DNA of 64,000 bases from Ramlibacter humi (GTDB taxonomy: Bacteria > Pseudomonadota > Gammaproteobacteria > Burkholderiales > Burkholderiaceae_C). The position numbers and the translations under genes were made by a program. Below are positions 22,013 to 31,504 of this stretch, in pieces. Every line of letters starts with the position of its first letter. Position 1 is the stretch's first letter. Location: assembly GCF_004681975.1 (NCBI RefSeq), contig NZ_SMLK01000001.1, positions 62,001-126,000 on the forward strand, read 5' to 3'. The notes under the pieces were generated by a model that had not been told where the DNA came from, searched no databases, and saw only the letters and a list, made by a program, of their open reading frames with translations.

Positions 22013-22723
22013 ATGGGCCGAGGACGCCACGCCGGCTACGACGACCAGCGCGGGGCCATCCTCGCGGGCGCGGCGCGGCTGTTCGCGATGCAGGGTTACT
22101 CGGCTACCTCGATGAACCAGGTGGCGCAGGCATGCGGCCTGTCGAAGGCGACGCTGTACCACTACTACCGCGACAAGTACGCGCTGCTGTTCTCGATCGC
22201 CGACACGCATGTGGAGCGGCTGCAGCGCATCGCCGTCGAAGCGGCGGAAGGGCCCGCCGGCGAAGCGAGGTTGCGCACGCTGATCGCGCGGCTGGTGGAA
22301 GAGTACGCCGATGCGCAGGACGAGCACTGGGTGCTGACCAGCGAGGTGCGGTTCCTCGAACCCGCGGACCGGGCGCGCATCGTGAGCCGCGAGCGCGAGG
22401 TGGTTTCCGCGTTCGCGAAGGCAGTCGCCGCGCTGCGGCCGGACCTGGATGAGGTGGCGCTCGCAAAACCGCTGACCATGCTGCTGTTCGGCATGGTCAA
22501 CTGGATGTTCACCTGGCTCAAGCCCGACGGCACGCTGGACCACACGGCGATGGCGCCGGTGGTGGCGGATTTGTTCCTGGGCGGGCTGGGCGCCGTGAAA
22601 TCACCCGAAGGCTCCTTCTCCCGCTCGCGGGAGAAGGCGGGGGATGAGGGCGACGGCCGCTCCACCCTCACCCCAACCCTCTCCCGCCGGCGGGAGAGGG
22701 AGAAAGACAAGGAGACCCCATGA
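22013..22723 (+). CDS. paaR: TetR-family regulator of the paa operon
   Basis: 236 residues. The helix-turn-helix is YSATSMNQVAQACGLSKATL followed by YHYYRDKYALLF, typical of TetR. The ligand domain runs to about residue 200. The last ~35 residues (SFSRSREKAGDEGD and on) are translated from a GC-rich repeat and are unlikely to be original. It is seven bases from paaE and its stop overlaps the paaZ start (ATGA). It is the probable repressor acting at 17980-17993, with phenylacetyl-CoA as inducer by analogy with PaaR of betaproteobacteria. Confidence 0.88.
   Translation: MGRGRHAGYDDQRGAILAGAARLFAMQGYSATSMNQVAQACGLSKATLYHYYRDKYALLFSIADTHVERLQRIAVEAAEGPAGEARLRTLIARLVEEYADAQDEHWVLTSEVRFLEPADRARIVSREREVVSAFAKAVAALRPDLDEVALAKPLTMLLFGMVNWMFTWLKPDGTLDHTAMAPVVADLFLGGLGAVKSPEGSFSRSREKAGDEGDGRSTLTPTLSRRREREKDKETP
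22613..22701 (+). repeat. GC-rich palindromic repeat at the paaR 3' end
   Basis: Contains TTCTCCCGCTCGCGGGAGAA and, in the other half, CTCTCCCGCCGGCGGGAGAG, joined by a GGGGATGAGGG...CCCTCACCCC pair. This is the common intergenic repeat type whose translation reads like LTPTLSRRRER. Related short forms lie at 32054 and 47675. Confidence 0.75.
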
Positions 22724-24768
22724 CCCTCACCACCCTCCAAAGCTACATCGCCGGCCGCTGGATCGGCAAGGAGTCCGCGCAGGTCCTGCGCAACGCCGTC
22801 AATGGCAAGCCCGTCGCCGCCACGCACGCGGAGAAGCTCGACTTCGCCGAAGCCGTGCAGCACGCGCGCAAGGTGGGCGTGCCCAACCTGCTGAAGCTGG
22901 ACTTCCAGCAGCGCGCCGAGCGGCTGAAGGCGCTGGCGAAGTTCCTCGCCGACCGCAAGGAGGAGCTGTACGCCGTCAGCGCCCACACCGGCGCCACGCG
23001 CACCGACGGCTGGATCGACATCGAAGGCGGCAGCGGCACGCTGTTCGCGTATGCCAGCGTCGGCACCAACGAGCTGCCTTCCGGCAACGTGGTGCACGAA
23101 GGCCCGGCGGTGCCGCTGGGCAAGAAGAACGCTTTTGCCGGCACCCACATCCTGGTGCCGCGCGGCGGCGTGGCGGTGCACATCAACGCGTTCAACTTCC
23201 CGGTGTGGGGCCTGCTGGAGAAGTTCGCGCCCAGCTTCCTGGCCGGCGTGCCCTGCATCGGCAAGCCCGCCACCGCCACCAGCTACCTCACCGAAAAAGC
23301 CGTGCGGCTGATGGTCGAATCGGGCCTGCTGCCCGAAGGCAGCCTGCAGCTGGTGATCGGCGGCACCGGCGACCTGCTGGACCGCCTGGAAGGCGCCGAC
23401 GTGGTGACGTTCACCGGCTCGGCCGACACGGCGGCCAAGCTGCGCGTGCACCCGAACGTCATTCGCCATTCCATTCCGTTCAACGCCGAGGCCGATTCGC
23501 TGAACATGGCCGTGCTGGCGCCCGACGTGACGCCCGACGACGAGGAGTTCGACCTGTTCGTCAAGGAAGTGGCGCGCGAGATGACGGTGAAGGCGGGCCA
23601 GAAGTGCACCGCCATCCGCCGCGCCATCGTGCCGCGCAAGTACGTCGATGAAGTCTCTTCGCGCCTGCGCGCGCGGCTGGCGAAAGTGGTCGTGGGCGAT
23701 CCCTCGCTGGAAGACGTGCGCATGGGCGCGCTGGCTTCGCTGGACCAGAAGGCCGACGTGGCCGAGCGCGTGAAGGCGCTGATGAAGAACGCCGAGCTGG
23801 TGTTCGGCGAGAAGGACGGCTTCTCGCCCAAGGGCGACGGCGTGGCCGAAGGCGCGTTCTTCGCGCCGACGCTGCTGCTGGCGAAGAACGCGATGGGCGA
23901 CGACTCGGTGCACGACATCGAGGCTTTCGGTCCGGTCAGCACGCTGATGCCGTACGAAGACCTGGACGAGGCGCTGGCGCTGGCCGCCAAAGGCAAGGGC
24001 AGCCTGGTGGGCACGCTGGTGACCAAGGACCCCGCCACCGCCGCGCGCTTCGTGCCCGCGGCCGCGATGACGCACGGCCGCATCCTGGTGCTGGACCGCG
24101 AAGCCGCCGCCGAGTCCACGGGCCACGGTTCGCCGCTGCCGATGCTCAAGCACGGCGGCCCCGGCCGCGCCGGTGGCGGCGAGGAACTGGGCGGCCTGCG
24201 CGCGGTGAAGCACTACCTGCAGCGCGCCGCCGTGCAAGGCTCGCCCACGATGCTGACCGCCGTGACCGGCGAGTTCGTGCGTGGCGCGAAGGTGCGCGAA
24301 AGCGAGATCCACCCCTTCCGCCGCTACTTCGAGGACCTGCAGGTCGGCGACTCGCTGCTGACGCACCGCCGCACGGTGGGCGAAGCCGACATCGTCAACT
24401 TCGGCGGCATCTCGGGCGATTACTTCTACATGCACTTCGACGAAGTGGCGGCGAAAGACAGCCCTTTCGGCAAGCGCATCGCGCACGGCTACTTCGTGCT
24501 GTCCGCCGCCGCGGGCCTGTTCGTCTCGCCCGCGCCGGGCCCGGTGCTGGCCAATTACGGGCTGGACACGCTGCGCTTCGTCAAGCCCGTGGGCATCGGC
24601 GACACCATCCAGGCTCGCCTGACCGCCAAGCGCAAGATCGACCGCCGCAAGAAGGACGCCAAGGGGCAGGGGCAAGGCGTGGTCGCCTGGGACGTCGAGG
24701 TGACGAACCAGGACGGCGAGCTGGTGGCGAGCTACGACATCCTGACGCTGGTGGCGAAGCGGGGGTGA
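22720..24768 (+). CDS. paaZ: bifunctional aldehyde dehydrogenase/oxepin-CoA hydrolase
   Basis: 682 residues, full PaaZ length. The N-terminal aldehyde dehydrogenase (about 1-520) has the general base Glu in PFNAEADSLNMAVL and the nucleophilic Cys in VKAGQKCTAIRRAI. The C-terminal MaoC hot-dog domain (about 535-680) has FGGISGDYFYMHFDE and RIAHGYFVLSAA with the hydratase Asp and His. It opens the oxepin-CoA ring and oxidises the resulting aldehyde to 3-oxo-5,6-dehydrosuberyl-CoA. The start overlaps the paaR stop. Later pathway enzymes are not nearby. Confidence 0.95.
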   Translation: MTLTTLQSYIAGRWIGKESAQVLRNAVNGKPVAATHAEKLDFAEAVQHARKVGVPNLLKLDFQQRAERLKALAKFLADRKEELYAVSAHTGATRTDGWIDIEGGSGTLFAYASVGTNELPSGNVVHEGPAVPLGKKNAFAGTHILVPRGGVAVHINAFNFPVWGLLEKFAPSFLAGVPCIGKPATATSYLTEKAVRLMVESGLLPEGSLQLVIGGTGDLLDRLEGADVVTFTGSADTAAKLRVHPNVIRHSIPFNAEADSLNMAVLAPDVTPDDEEFDLFVKEVAREMTVKAGQKCTAIRRAIVPRKYVDEVSSRLRARLAKVVVGDPSLEDVRMGALASLDQKADVAERVKALMKNAELVFGEKDGFSPKGDGVAEGAFFAPTLLLAKNAMGDDSVHDIEAFGPVSTLMPYEDLDEALALAAKGKGSLVGTLVTKDPATAARFVPAAAMTHGRILVLDREAAAESTGHGSPLPMLKHGGPGRAGGGEELGGLRAVKHYLQRAAVQGSPTMLTAVTGEFVRGAKVRESEIHPFRRYFEDLQVGDSLLTHRRTVGEADIVNFGGISGDYFYMHFDEVAAKDSPFGKRIAHGYFVLSAAAGLFVSPAPGPVLANYGLDTLRFVKPVGIGDTIQARLTAKRKIDRRKKDAKGQGQGVVAWDVEVTNQDGELVASYDILTLVAKRG

Positions 24769-24771
24769 ATC

Positions 24772-24893
24772 CGGACACCCTTACGCAGAGTTCGCGGAGG
24801 GGGCGCAGAGGGCGCAGAGAAGAGAAGAATCCCTTTTGATGTTTTCTCTGCGGTCTCTGCGCCCCCTCCGCGAACTCTGCGTAAGGGAGTCCG
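24772..24893 (+). repeat. long-hairpin CGCAGAG element, copy D
   Basis: 122 bp beginning 4 bp after the paaZ stop, subclass GGACACCCTTACGCAGAG like copies A and E. Arms CTTACGCAGAGTTCGCGGAG and CTCCGCGAACTCTGCGTAAG are exact complements. It may end or trim the paa transcript. Confidence 0.86.
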
Positions 24894-24918
24894 CCCCCGC
24901 ATTTCCGATAATCCCCCC

Positions 24919-25944
24919 GTGACTTCGATAGACGACCTCCGCCACCGCCTGCGCGCCGCCGGCGCCGGGCCCGCGCACGAGCGCCGGGTGCTGCGCCTCT
25001 GGTCGCAGGCGCTGCCGCAGGACGACGGGCCGCGGGAGCTCGCCACCTTCATGCCGCATTCGCTGCTGGAGCAGTTGCCGGCCGTCACGGAAGGATTCGC
25101 GCGGATCGCGCAACTCGTCTCCCGCCATCCCGGCGAGGACGGTTCCGAGCGGCTGCTGGTGAAGCTGGCCGACGGCCAGGCGTGCGAAAGCGTGCTGCTG
25201 CCGCGCGGCGGGCTGTGCGTGTCCACGCAGATCGGCTGCGCGGTCGGCTGCAGGTTCTGCATGACCGGCCGCGAAGGCCTGATCCGCCAGCTGGGCAGCG
25301 CCGAGATCGTGGCGCAGGTGGCCCTGGCGCGGTCCATCCGCCCGGTGAAGAAGGTCGTCTTCATGGGCATGGGCGAACCCGCGCACAACTTGGCGCACGT
25401 GATGGACGCCATCGACTTCCTCGGCACGGTGGGCAACGTCGGTCACAAGAACCTGGTGTTCTCCACCGTCGGCGACGAGCGCGCTTTCGAGCGCCTGCCG
25501 CGCGGCCCGGTGAAACCGGCGCTGGCGCTGTCGCTGCACACCACACGCGCCGACCTGCGCGCCGAGCTGCTGCCCCGCGCGCCGCGCATCACGCCCGACG
25601 ACCTCATTGCCGCCGGCGACGGCTACGCGCGCGTCACCGGCTACCCGCTGCAGGTGCAGTGGACGCTGCTGGAAGGCGTGAACGACACCGACGAGGAGAT
25701 CGAAGGCATCGTGCGCCTGCTGCACGGCCGCTGGGCCGTGCTGAACCTCATCCCGTACAACACCGTGCCGGACCTGCCTTTCCGCCGGCCCGCGTGGGAA
25801 AAGGCCGCCGAGATGGCGCGCCGCCTGCACCGCCGCGGCGTGCTCACCAAGCTTCGCCATTCCGCCGGCCAGGACGTGGACGGCGGCTGCGGCCAGCTGC
25901 GTTCGCGCGCGCGGCGCGAAGCCGTGGTGCACTGGGCCGCGTAA
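24919..25944 (+). CDS. radical SAM RNA methyltransferase, RlmN/Cfr family
   Basis: 341 residues from GTG 24919. The SAM-cluster motif is CAVGCRFCMTG (CxxxCxxC), followed by VVFMGMGEPAHNLAHV, the family GMGEP motif, and a C-terminal CGQLR cysteine that corresponds to the methyl-carrying Cys of RlmN. The family methylates C2 or C8 of A2503 in 23S rRNA and, for RlmN, A37 of tRNAs. It is somewhat shorter than housekeeping RlmN (~380) and stands alone, so it may be a second paralogue. Cytosolic. The short leader contains hairpin copy D. Confidence 0.82.
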   Translation: MTSIDDLRHRLRAAGAGPAHERRVLRLWSQALPQDDGPRELATFMPHSLLEQLPAVTEGFARIAQLVSRHPGEDGSERLLVKLADGQACESVLLPRGGLCVSTQIGCAVGCRFCMTGREGLIRQLGSAEIVAQVALARSIRPVKKVVFMGMGEPAHNLAHVMDAIDFLGTVGNVGHKNLVFSTVGDERAFERLPRGPVKPALALSLHTTRADLRAELLPRAPRITPDDLIAAGDGYARVTGYPLQVQWTLLEGVNDTDEEIEGIVRLLHGRWAVLNLIPYNTVPDLPFRRPAWEKAAEMARRLHRRGVLTKLRHSAGQDVDGGCGQLRSRARREAVVHWAA

Positions 25945-25954
25945 CCGACCCCGA

Positions 25955-28900
25955 TCAGGACTCCAGCGCCGACTGCAGGGTGGCGAAGTCCACCGGCTTG
26001 GTCAGGTGCTGGTCGAACCCGGCCTCGCGCGAGCGCGCACGGTCGGCCGCCGCGCCCCACCCGGTGAGGGCCAGCAGGCGCGGGCGGCGCGTCTGTTTGA
26101 GCTGCCGCAGCCGGCGCGCCACTTCGTAGCCGTCCATGTTAGGCATGCCGATGTCCAGCATCACGACGTCGGGTTGCACGCGCTGGAAAGCCTCGATGGC
26201 CGCCGGGCCGTCATGCACCGCGATGCAGCTGTGCCCCATCAGCTGCAGCAGCATCGACAGCGTGTCCGCCGCGTCCTTGTTGTCGTCGGCCACCAGCACC
26301 TGCAGCTTGCGCCCGGCGGCGGGCTGCCCGTCCAGCGTGTCGTGCGCGGTGGTGTCGCCGCGCTGGGCCGCCACGGGCAGCGTGATCGTGAAGGTGCTGC
26401 CCTGGCCGGTGCCGGGGCTGGCCGCCGAGACGTCGCCGCCGTGCAGCTGCACCAGCTGCTTCACCATCGTCAGGCCGATACCCAGCCCGCCCTGCGCCCG
26501 GCCGCGGCTGTTCTCGCCCTGCATGAACATCTCGAACAGGAAGGGGATCAGCTGCGGCGTGATGCCCGCGCCGGTGTCGGCCACCTGGATGGTGGCGTGC
26601 CCGTCGGTGCGCCGCGCCGTCAGCGTGATGCGGCCGCCTTCGGGCGTGTACTTGGCCGCGTTGTTCAGCAGGTTCGCCACCGCCTGCGCCAGCCGCGTGG
26701 GGTCGGCGTCCAGCCACACGGTCTCGTGCGGCAGCGAGGTGAACAGCTCGTGCTTCGCGGTGTCCAGCAGCGGCTTGCAGGTTTCCACCGCGGTCTTCAC
26801 GATGTCGGCCAGCGTCACGCGTTCCTTGCGCAGTTCCAGCTTGCCGCGCGAGATGCGGGCCACGTCCATCAGGTCGTCGATCAGTCGCACCATGTGGTTC
26901 ACCTGCCGTTCCATCACCTCGCGCATGCGCGCGGCGGCGTCGCTGCCCGGCGCGCGCTGCATCACCTGCAGGCCGGTGCGGATGGGCGCCAGCGGGTTGC
27001 GCAGCTCGTGCGCCAGCGTGGCGATGAACTCGTCCTTGCGCCGCTCGGCTTCCTGCGCGATCTTCTCGATGCGCTTGCGCTCGGTGATGTCGCGGAAGTA
27101 CAGCGCGATGCCGCCATCGGCCAGCGGGTACGCATTGATCTCGATCCAGCGCTGCCACGGCTCGTAGAAGTACTGGAAGTGCTCCGGCTCGCGGCGTTCC
27201 ATCACCCGGTTGTACTTTTCCTCCACCAGCGTGCCGCGCGCCGCCGCGTAGACGTCCCAGTGGTTGCGGCCCAGCACGTCCTCGCGGCGGATGCCGTTGA
27301 TGCGCTCGGCCTCGGCGTTGACGTAGGTGAAGCGCCAGTCGCGGTCCATCGCGAGGAAGCCTTCGCCGATGCTCTCCAGGATGCCGGTGATCTCCTGGCG
27401 CAGGTGGCGCTCGTTGGCCAGCGCCTCGCGCCGGATGCGCGACGCCGCCAGCGTGCTGCCCACGCGCGCGACCAGTTCGCGCGCGGAAAAGGGCTTCACC
27501 AGGTAATCGTCGGCGCCGGCCTGCAGGCCTTCCACGCGCGCTTCCTCGCCGGCGCGCGCCGACAGCATGATCACCGGCGTGGTGGACAGCGCCGCGTCCT
27601 CGCGCACGCCCTTCAGCAGGCCGAAGCCGTCCAGCCGCGGCATCATCACGTCGGTCAGCACCAGGTCGGCGGGTTCGCGCCGCAGTTCCGCCAGTGCCAC
27701 TTCGCCGTCGGGCACGGCACGCACTTCATGGCCCTCCGCCCGCAGCAGGCGCGCGATGTACTCGCGCATGTCGCCGTTGTCGTCGGCCAGCAGCACGCGC
27801 GCGCCGCTGCGTTCCGCGGAAGTGCCGGGCAGCGTGGCGGCCGATTCCTCGCCCGGGATCCAGCCCAGGGCTTCCTCGACGAACGCGCCGCCGCCGGCCG
27901 AAATGCCGCGGTGCGGCTCGTCGCGCACCTTGCCGGGCGGCAGGTGGGCCTTGCCGGTGGGCAACCGCACTTCGAACGTCGTGCCTTCGCCCAGCCGGCT
28001 GCGCACCTGGATCGCGCCGCCGTGCAGCTTCACCAGCTCGTGCACCAGCGCCAGGCCGATGCCGGTGCCTTCGTGCGTGCGGCCCTGCGTGCCTTCCACG
28101 CGGTGGAAGCGCTCGAACAGGCGCGGCAGTTCCTTTTCGGGGATGCCGTGGCCGGTGTCCTGCACGGCCAGCACGGCCTGCCCGCTTTCCTCGCGCAGGC
28201 CGACGTGGATGCCGCCGCGCAGCGTGTACTTGAACGCGTTGGACACGAGGTTCAGGACGATCTTCTCCCACATCTCCGCGTCCACGTAGGTCGGCGTGGC
28301 CGTGGGATGACAGTCGATGTCCAGCCACATGCCGGCCTTCTCGACGGCGGAGCGGAAGCTGCTGGCCAGTTCGGCCGTTAGCGCCGCCAGGTCCACCGGC
28401 ACGAACGTCGCGCTCACGCGGCCGGCCTCGATGCGCGAGAAGTCCAGCAGCGTGTTCACCAGCCGGTGCAGGCGGCGGCCGTTGCGCAGCGCGAGCGACA
28501 GGGCCTGGCCCGCTTCGCCCTTGAGCGATCCTTCGTCCGCCAGGTCCTGCAGGGGACCCAGCATCAGTGTCAGCGGCGTGCGCAGCTCGTGGCTGACGTT
28601 GGAGAAGAAGACCGTCTTGGCGCGGTCCAGTTGCGCCAGCGTCTCGGCGCGGTCGCGGGTCTCTTCCACCGCCCGCGCGTTCTGCACCGTACTGGCCAGC
28701 TGGCTGGCGACAAGGTCGAAGAACGAGAGGTATTCCCGGTCCAGCGGCCGCGCGGGGCTGGCCGCGGCCACCAGCACACCGAACGGCTGCTCGTCCGCGG
28801 CGCGCGAGACAGGCAGCACTCGCACGCACTTCACCGGCTGCTCGGCCAGCCCGATGGGCAGCCCCGGGATGCCTGGGGGCACCGGCACCGTGGTGGGGAC

Positions 28901-29653
28901 GTGGGTGGCGAACACATGCTCCGCGTCCCACAGCCGCGGCGGCTCGATGGCTTCACGCGGCGCCTGGACGTTGCACCAGGCCTGCAAACGCAGCCTGCCA
29001 TCCGCATCGGCCAGGTACAGCAGGGCGAACGGCAGGTCGTCGGGGTTCATGGCGACGATGTCCATCGCCGTGGCGCAGGCCTGTGCGACCGTTCCCTGCA
29101 CCAGCGCCTGCGCGGCCAGCTGCGACAGCGTGCCCAGCCGGCGCGCGCCCAGCACCTTGCCCGTGGTGTCGGTGCTCGGGCAGAACAGGCCGCCGACGCC
29201 GCCGCTCTCGTCGCGCACCGGGCTGTACGAGAACGAATAGAAGACTTCCTCGGTGCAGCCCTCGCGCCGCATGAACAGGCGCACGTCGTCCTGGAAGCTG
29301 GCCTGGCCGTGGCCGAACACCTTGTCGGCCAGCGGGCCGCACACGTCCCAGATCTCGGCCCAGACCACCGACGCGGGGCGTCCCAGCGCCCACGGGTGCT
29401 TGGCCAGGCTGAGCACCGAGATGTAGGCGTCGTTGTAGAGGAAGGTGGCTTGCGGTCCCCAGCCCAGCCACATGGGCTGCTGGGAGTTGAGCATCAGGCT
29501 GACGGTGGTCTTCAGGCTTTGCGGCCACCGCGCCACTGGCCCCAGGGGGGTGGCCGACCAATCGTGGGAGCGGATGAGTTCGGCGAGTGCGCCGCCGCCG
29601 GACAGGAAGCCGGTGTCTCCGCCGGCGCGGTTGGATTCGGTACGCTCGCCCAT
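25955..29653 (-). CDS. double hybrid sensor histidine kinase
   Basis: 1232 residues, no membrane helix. Order: PAS-like (about 20-170), GAF (175-335), HisKA with His355 (SHELRTPL), HATPase, receiver with Asp668 (LTDVMMPRLDG), PAS (about 760-870), second HisKA with His882 (AHELRNPL), second HATPase and a terminal receiver with Asp1167 (MLDIGMPNMDG). Two full kinase cores in one chain suggest an internal phosphorelay. Both HATPase domains carry a GTGIGLALV or GGLGIGLTM box. A cytosolic stimulus is implied. No cognate output gene is adjacent; the gene is convergent with the radical SAM gene and 11 bp from it. Confidence 0.9.
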   Translation of the reverse strand: MGERTESNRAGGDTGFLSGGGALAELIRSHDWSATPLGPVARWPQSLKTTVSLMLNSQQPMWLGWGPQATFLYNDAYISVLSLAKHPWALGRPASVVWAEIWDVCGPLADKVFGHGQASFQDDVRLFMRREGCTEEVFYSFSYSPVRDESGGVGGLFCPSTDTTGKVLGARRLGTLSQLAAQALVQGTVAQACATAMDIVAMNPDDLPFALLYLADADGRLRLQAWCNVQAPREAIEPPRLWDAEHVFATHVPTTVPVPPGIPGLPIGLAEQPVKCVRVLPVSRAADEQPFGVLVAAASPARPLDREYLSFFDLVASQLASTVQNARAVEETRDRAETLAQLDRAKTVFFSNVSHELRTPLTLMLGPLQDLADEGSLKGEAGQALSLALRNGRRLHRLVNTLLDFSRIEAGRVSATFVPVDLAALTAELASSFRSAVEKAGMWLDIDCHPTATPTYVDAEMWEKIVLNLVSNAFKYTLRGGIHVGLREESGQAVLAVQDTGHGIPEKELPRLFERFHRVEGTQGRTHEGTGIGLALVHELVKLHGGAIQVRSRLGEGTTFEVRLPTGKAHLPPGKVRDEPHRGISAGGGAFVEEALGWIPGEESAATLPGTSAERSGARVLLADDNGDMREYIARLLRAEGHEVRAVPDGEVALAELRREPADLVLTDVMMPRLDGFGLLKGVREDAALSTTPVIMLSARAGEEARVEGLQAGADDYLVKPFSARELVARVGSTLAASRIRREALANERHLRQEITGILESIGEGFLAMDRDWRFTYVNAEAERINGIRREDVLGRNHWDVYAAARGTLVEEKYNRVMERREPEHFQYFYEPWQRWIEINAYPLADGGIALYFRDITERKRIEKIAQEAERRKDEFIATLAHELRNPLAPIRTGLQVMQRAPGSDAAARMREVMERQVNHMVRLIDDLMDVARISRGKLELRKERVTLADIVKTAVETCKPLLDTAKHELFTSLPHETVWLDADPTRLAQAVANLLNNAAKYTPEGGRITLTARRTDGHATIQVADTGAGITPQLIPFLFEMFMQGENSRGRAQGGLGIGLTMVKQLVQLHGGDVSAASPGTGQGSTFTITLPVAAQRGDTTAHDTLDGQPAAGRKLQVLVADDNKDAADTLSMLLQLMGHSCIAVHDGPAAIEAFQRVQPDVVMLDIGMPNMDGYEVARRLRQLKQTRRPRLLALTGWGAAADRARSREAGFDQHLTKPVDFATLQSALES

Positions 29654-29746
29654 CGTTTTCTCGCGCCGCCGCGGCGCAGGGGGCGAGTATGCGTCCCGGA
29701 TGAGCGCCGTCGCTCAACTATGGGTGCCGTCCTACAGCGAAGCTCT

Positions 29747-30529
29747 TCAGCGCGCGAGCATCCAGCCGCCCAGCAGCGCCAGCCCCGCGAACAACGTGCG
29801 GCGGAAAGCCGCTTCCGACATCGCGTCGCGCAAGGCCTGGCCCAGCCACATGCCCGCCAGTGCGGGCGCCACCATCACCAGCGAACCCGTCGAAGCCCGC
29901 AGGTCCAGGTGCCCTTGCCAGGCCAGCGCGGCGGCCAGCGCGACCGTTGACGTGGTGAAACAAAGGCCCATCGCCTGCGACAGCCCGCGCTTGTCCAACG
30001 ACAGCGATTGCAGGTAAGGCACGGCGGGCAGCACGAACACGCCGCTGAAACCGGTGAGCACGCCGCTGGCGAAACCGGCCGCAACACCGATCGGGCCTTG
30101 CAGCCGCCCCGGCAAGGGCCGCGGCCGCCAGCCCGCGAGCCCGATGCCGCCGTACACCAGCAGGCACACGCCCAGCAATTGCCGCCCCCAGGCTGTCGCG
30201 GCGCCGGAGAAGAAGACGGCCACCACCGCCACGCCCGCGAGCGTGCCCAGCAGCATGCCCCACAGCCGCCGCGACAGCGCCGCGAACTGCGGGCCCGCGG
30301 CCGCCTGCCACACGTTGGTGACCAGCGATGGCACCGTCAGCAGCGCGGCGGCCGGCGCCACCGGCATGAACAGCCCGAGCAGGCCGATCGCCACCGTGGG
30401 CAGGCCCAGTCCCAGCACGCCCTTCACCGCGCCCGCGAGCACGAACACCATGGCGATCGCGAAGAAGTCGGGCAGGGCGGGATGGATCACGCCCGGAGTG
30501 TGCGGACGCGCCGCCGGACGCACCATCAA
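29747..30529 (-). CDS. TauE/SafE-family membrane permease
   Basis: 260 residues with about eight hydrophobic helices in two similar halves. Family marks are AGAVKGVLGLGLPTVAIGLL near the N-terminus and ASGVLTGFSGVFVLPAVPYL in the second half, the repeated GxxxGxxGxGG-like turns of the sulfite exporter TauE/SafE group. It would move a small sulfur-containing or organic anion across the inner membrane; the substrate is unknown. Divergent from a LysR gene with only 44 bp between the starts, so that regulator probably controls it. Confidence 0.85.
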   Translation of the reverse strand: MMVRPAARPHTPGVIHPALPDFFAIAMVFVLAGAVKGVLGLGLPTVAIGLLGLFMPVAPAAALLTVPSLVTNVWQAAAGPQFAALSRRLWGMLLGTLAGVAVVAVFFSGAATAWGRQLLGVCLLVYGGIGLAGWRPRPLPGRLQGPIGVAAGFASGVLTGFSGVFVLPAVPYLQSLSLDKRGLSQAMGLCFTTSTVALAAALAWQGHLDLRASTGSLVMVAPALAGMWLGQALRDAMSEAAFRRTLFAGLALLGGWMLAR

Positions 30530-30573
30530 TCTTTGCTTGAGGCTGCCATGGCCGCGCTGCCTATGATCCGGCG

Positions 30574-31479
30574 ATGCGCTTCGACCTGACCGACTTGCGT
30601 GTCTTCCTGCACGCCTACGAAAGCGGCAGCATGACCGGGGCCGCGTCGCGCGCGCACCTCACGTTGGCCGCGGTCAGCGCGCGCATCCGCGCGCTGGAAG
30701 ACGACGCGCAACTGCCGCTGCTGCGCCGCCATGCGCGCGGCGTGGCCGCCACGCCGGCCGGCGAGACGCTGGCGCGGCACGCGCGCATCGTGCTGCAGCA
30801 GGTGGACCAGCTGCGGCGCGAGCTGGCGCCCGCGGCGGTCGCCGATCCGGACACCACGGTGCTGCTGGGCAACAGCTCCGCGCTGGCGCGGCCGCTGGCG
30901 GGCCTGCTCGCCGAAGCGCTGGCCTCCCATCCCGGCGCGCGCGTGGTCGTGCGCGAAAGCGCGAGCGAGGTGACCGCGCAGGCGCTGCGGCTGGGCGCCG
31001 CGCACCTGGGCATCGTCAGCGATGCGGTGGACACGGAAGGCCTGGTGGCGCAGCCGCTCGGCGACGACCCGCTGGTGCTGGTGGTCGCGGCGTCGCACCG
31101 GCTCGCCCATGAATCCGCGGTGTCGTTCCGGCGGCTGCTCGAGCAGGACTGGGTGGGCTGGAGCGAGCCCGCCGCGCTGCACACGCACCTGGCGATGCAT
31201 GCCTTCCGCGCGGGATCGGCCATCCGCTACCGCGCGGCGATCCCTTCGGTGCGCGGCGTGCTGGAGCTGGTGGCGCGTGGAGTGGGCCTCACCGTGTTGC
31301 CGGCGGCGTTGCTGCCGCCGGGTGCGAGGGAAGGTCTGGCCGTCCGGCCGCTGGAGGAAGCGTGGGCGCAGCGCCGTCTGCTGCTGTGCCGCGGCATGGC
31401 GGCGGAGACGCCCGCGGGCCGCCATCTCGCCGAAGCTGTCCGGTCACGCTGGGACGCGCTGGCGGCTGACGCGCGCTGA
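30574..31479 (+). CDS. LysR-family transcriptional regulator
   Basis: 301 residues. N-terminal winged helix (LTDLRVFLHAYESGSMTGAA, then LTLAAVSARIRALEDDAQLP) and a periplasmic-binding-protein-like effector domain (about 90-295). The divergent TauE/SafE permease is the likely target because the shared intergenic space is only 44 bp. The variant IRALEDDAQLPLLRR in the recognition region is normal for the ModE-like LysR subgroup. ATG 30574. Effector unknown. Confidence 0.88.
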   Translation: MRFDLTDLRVFLHAYESGSMTGAASRAHLTLAAVSARIRALEDDAQLPLLRRHARGVAATPAGETLARHARIVLQQVDQLRRELAPAAVADPDTTVLLGNSSALARPLAGLLAEALASHPGARVVVRESASEVTAQALRLGAAHLGIVSDAVDTEGLVAQPLGDDPLVLVVAASHRLAHESAVSFRRLLEQDWVGWSEPAALHTHLAMHAFRAGSAIRYRAAIPSVRGVLELVARGVGLTVLPAALLPPGAREGLAVRPLEEAWAQRRLLLCRGMAAETPAGRHLAEAVRSRWDALAADAR

Positions 31480-31504
31480 AACCGGCGCGGCCCAGAATGG
31501 CCCG

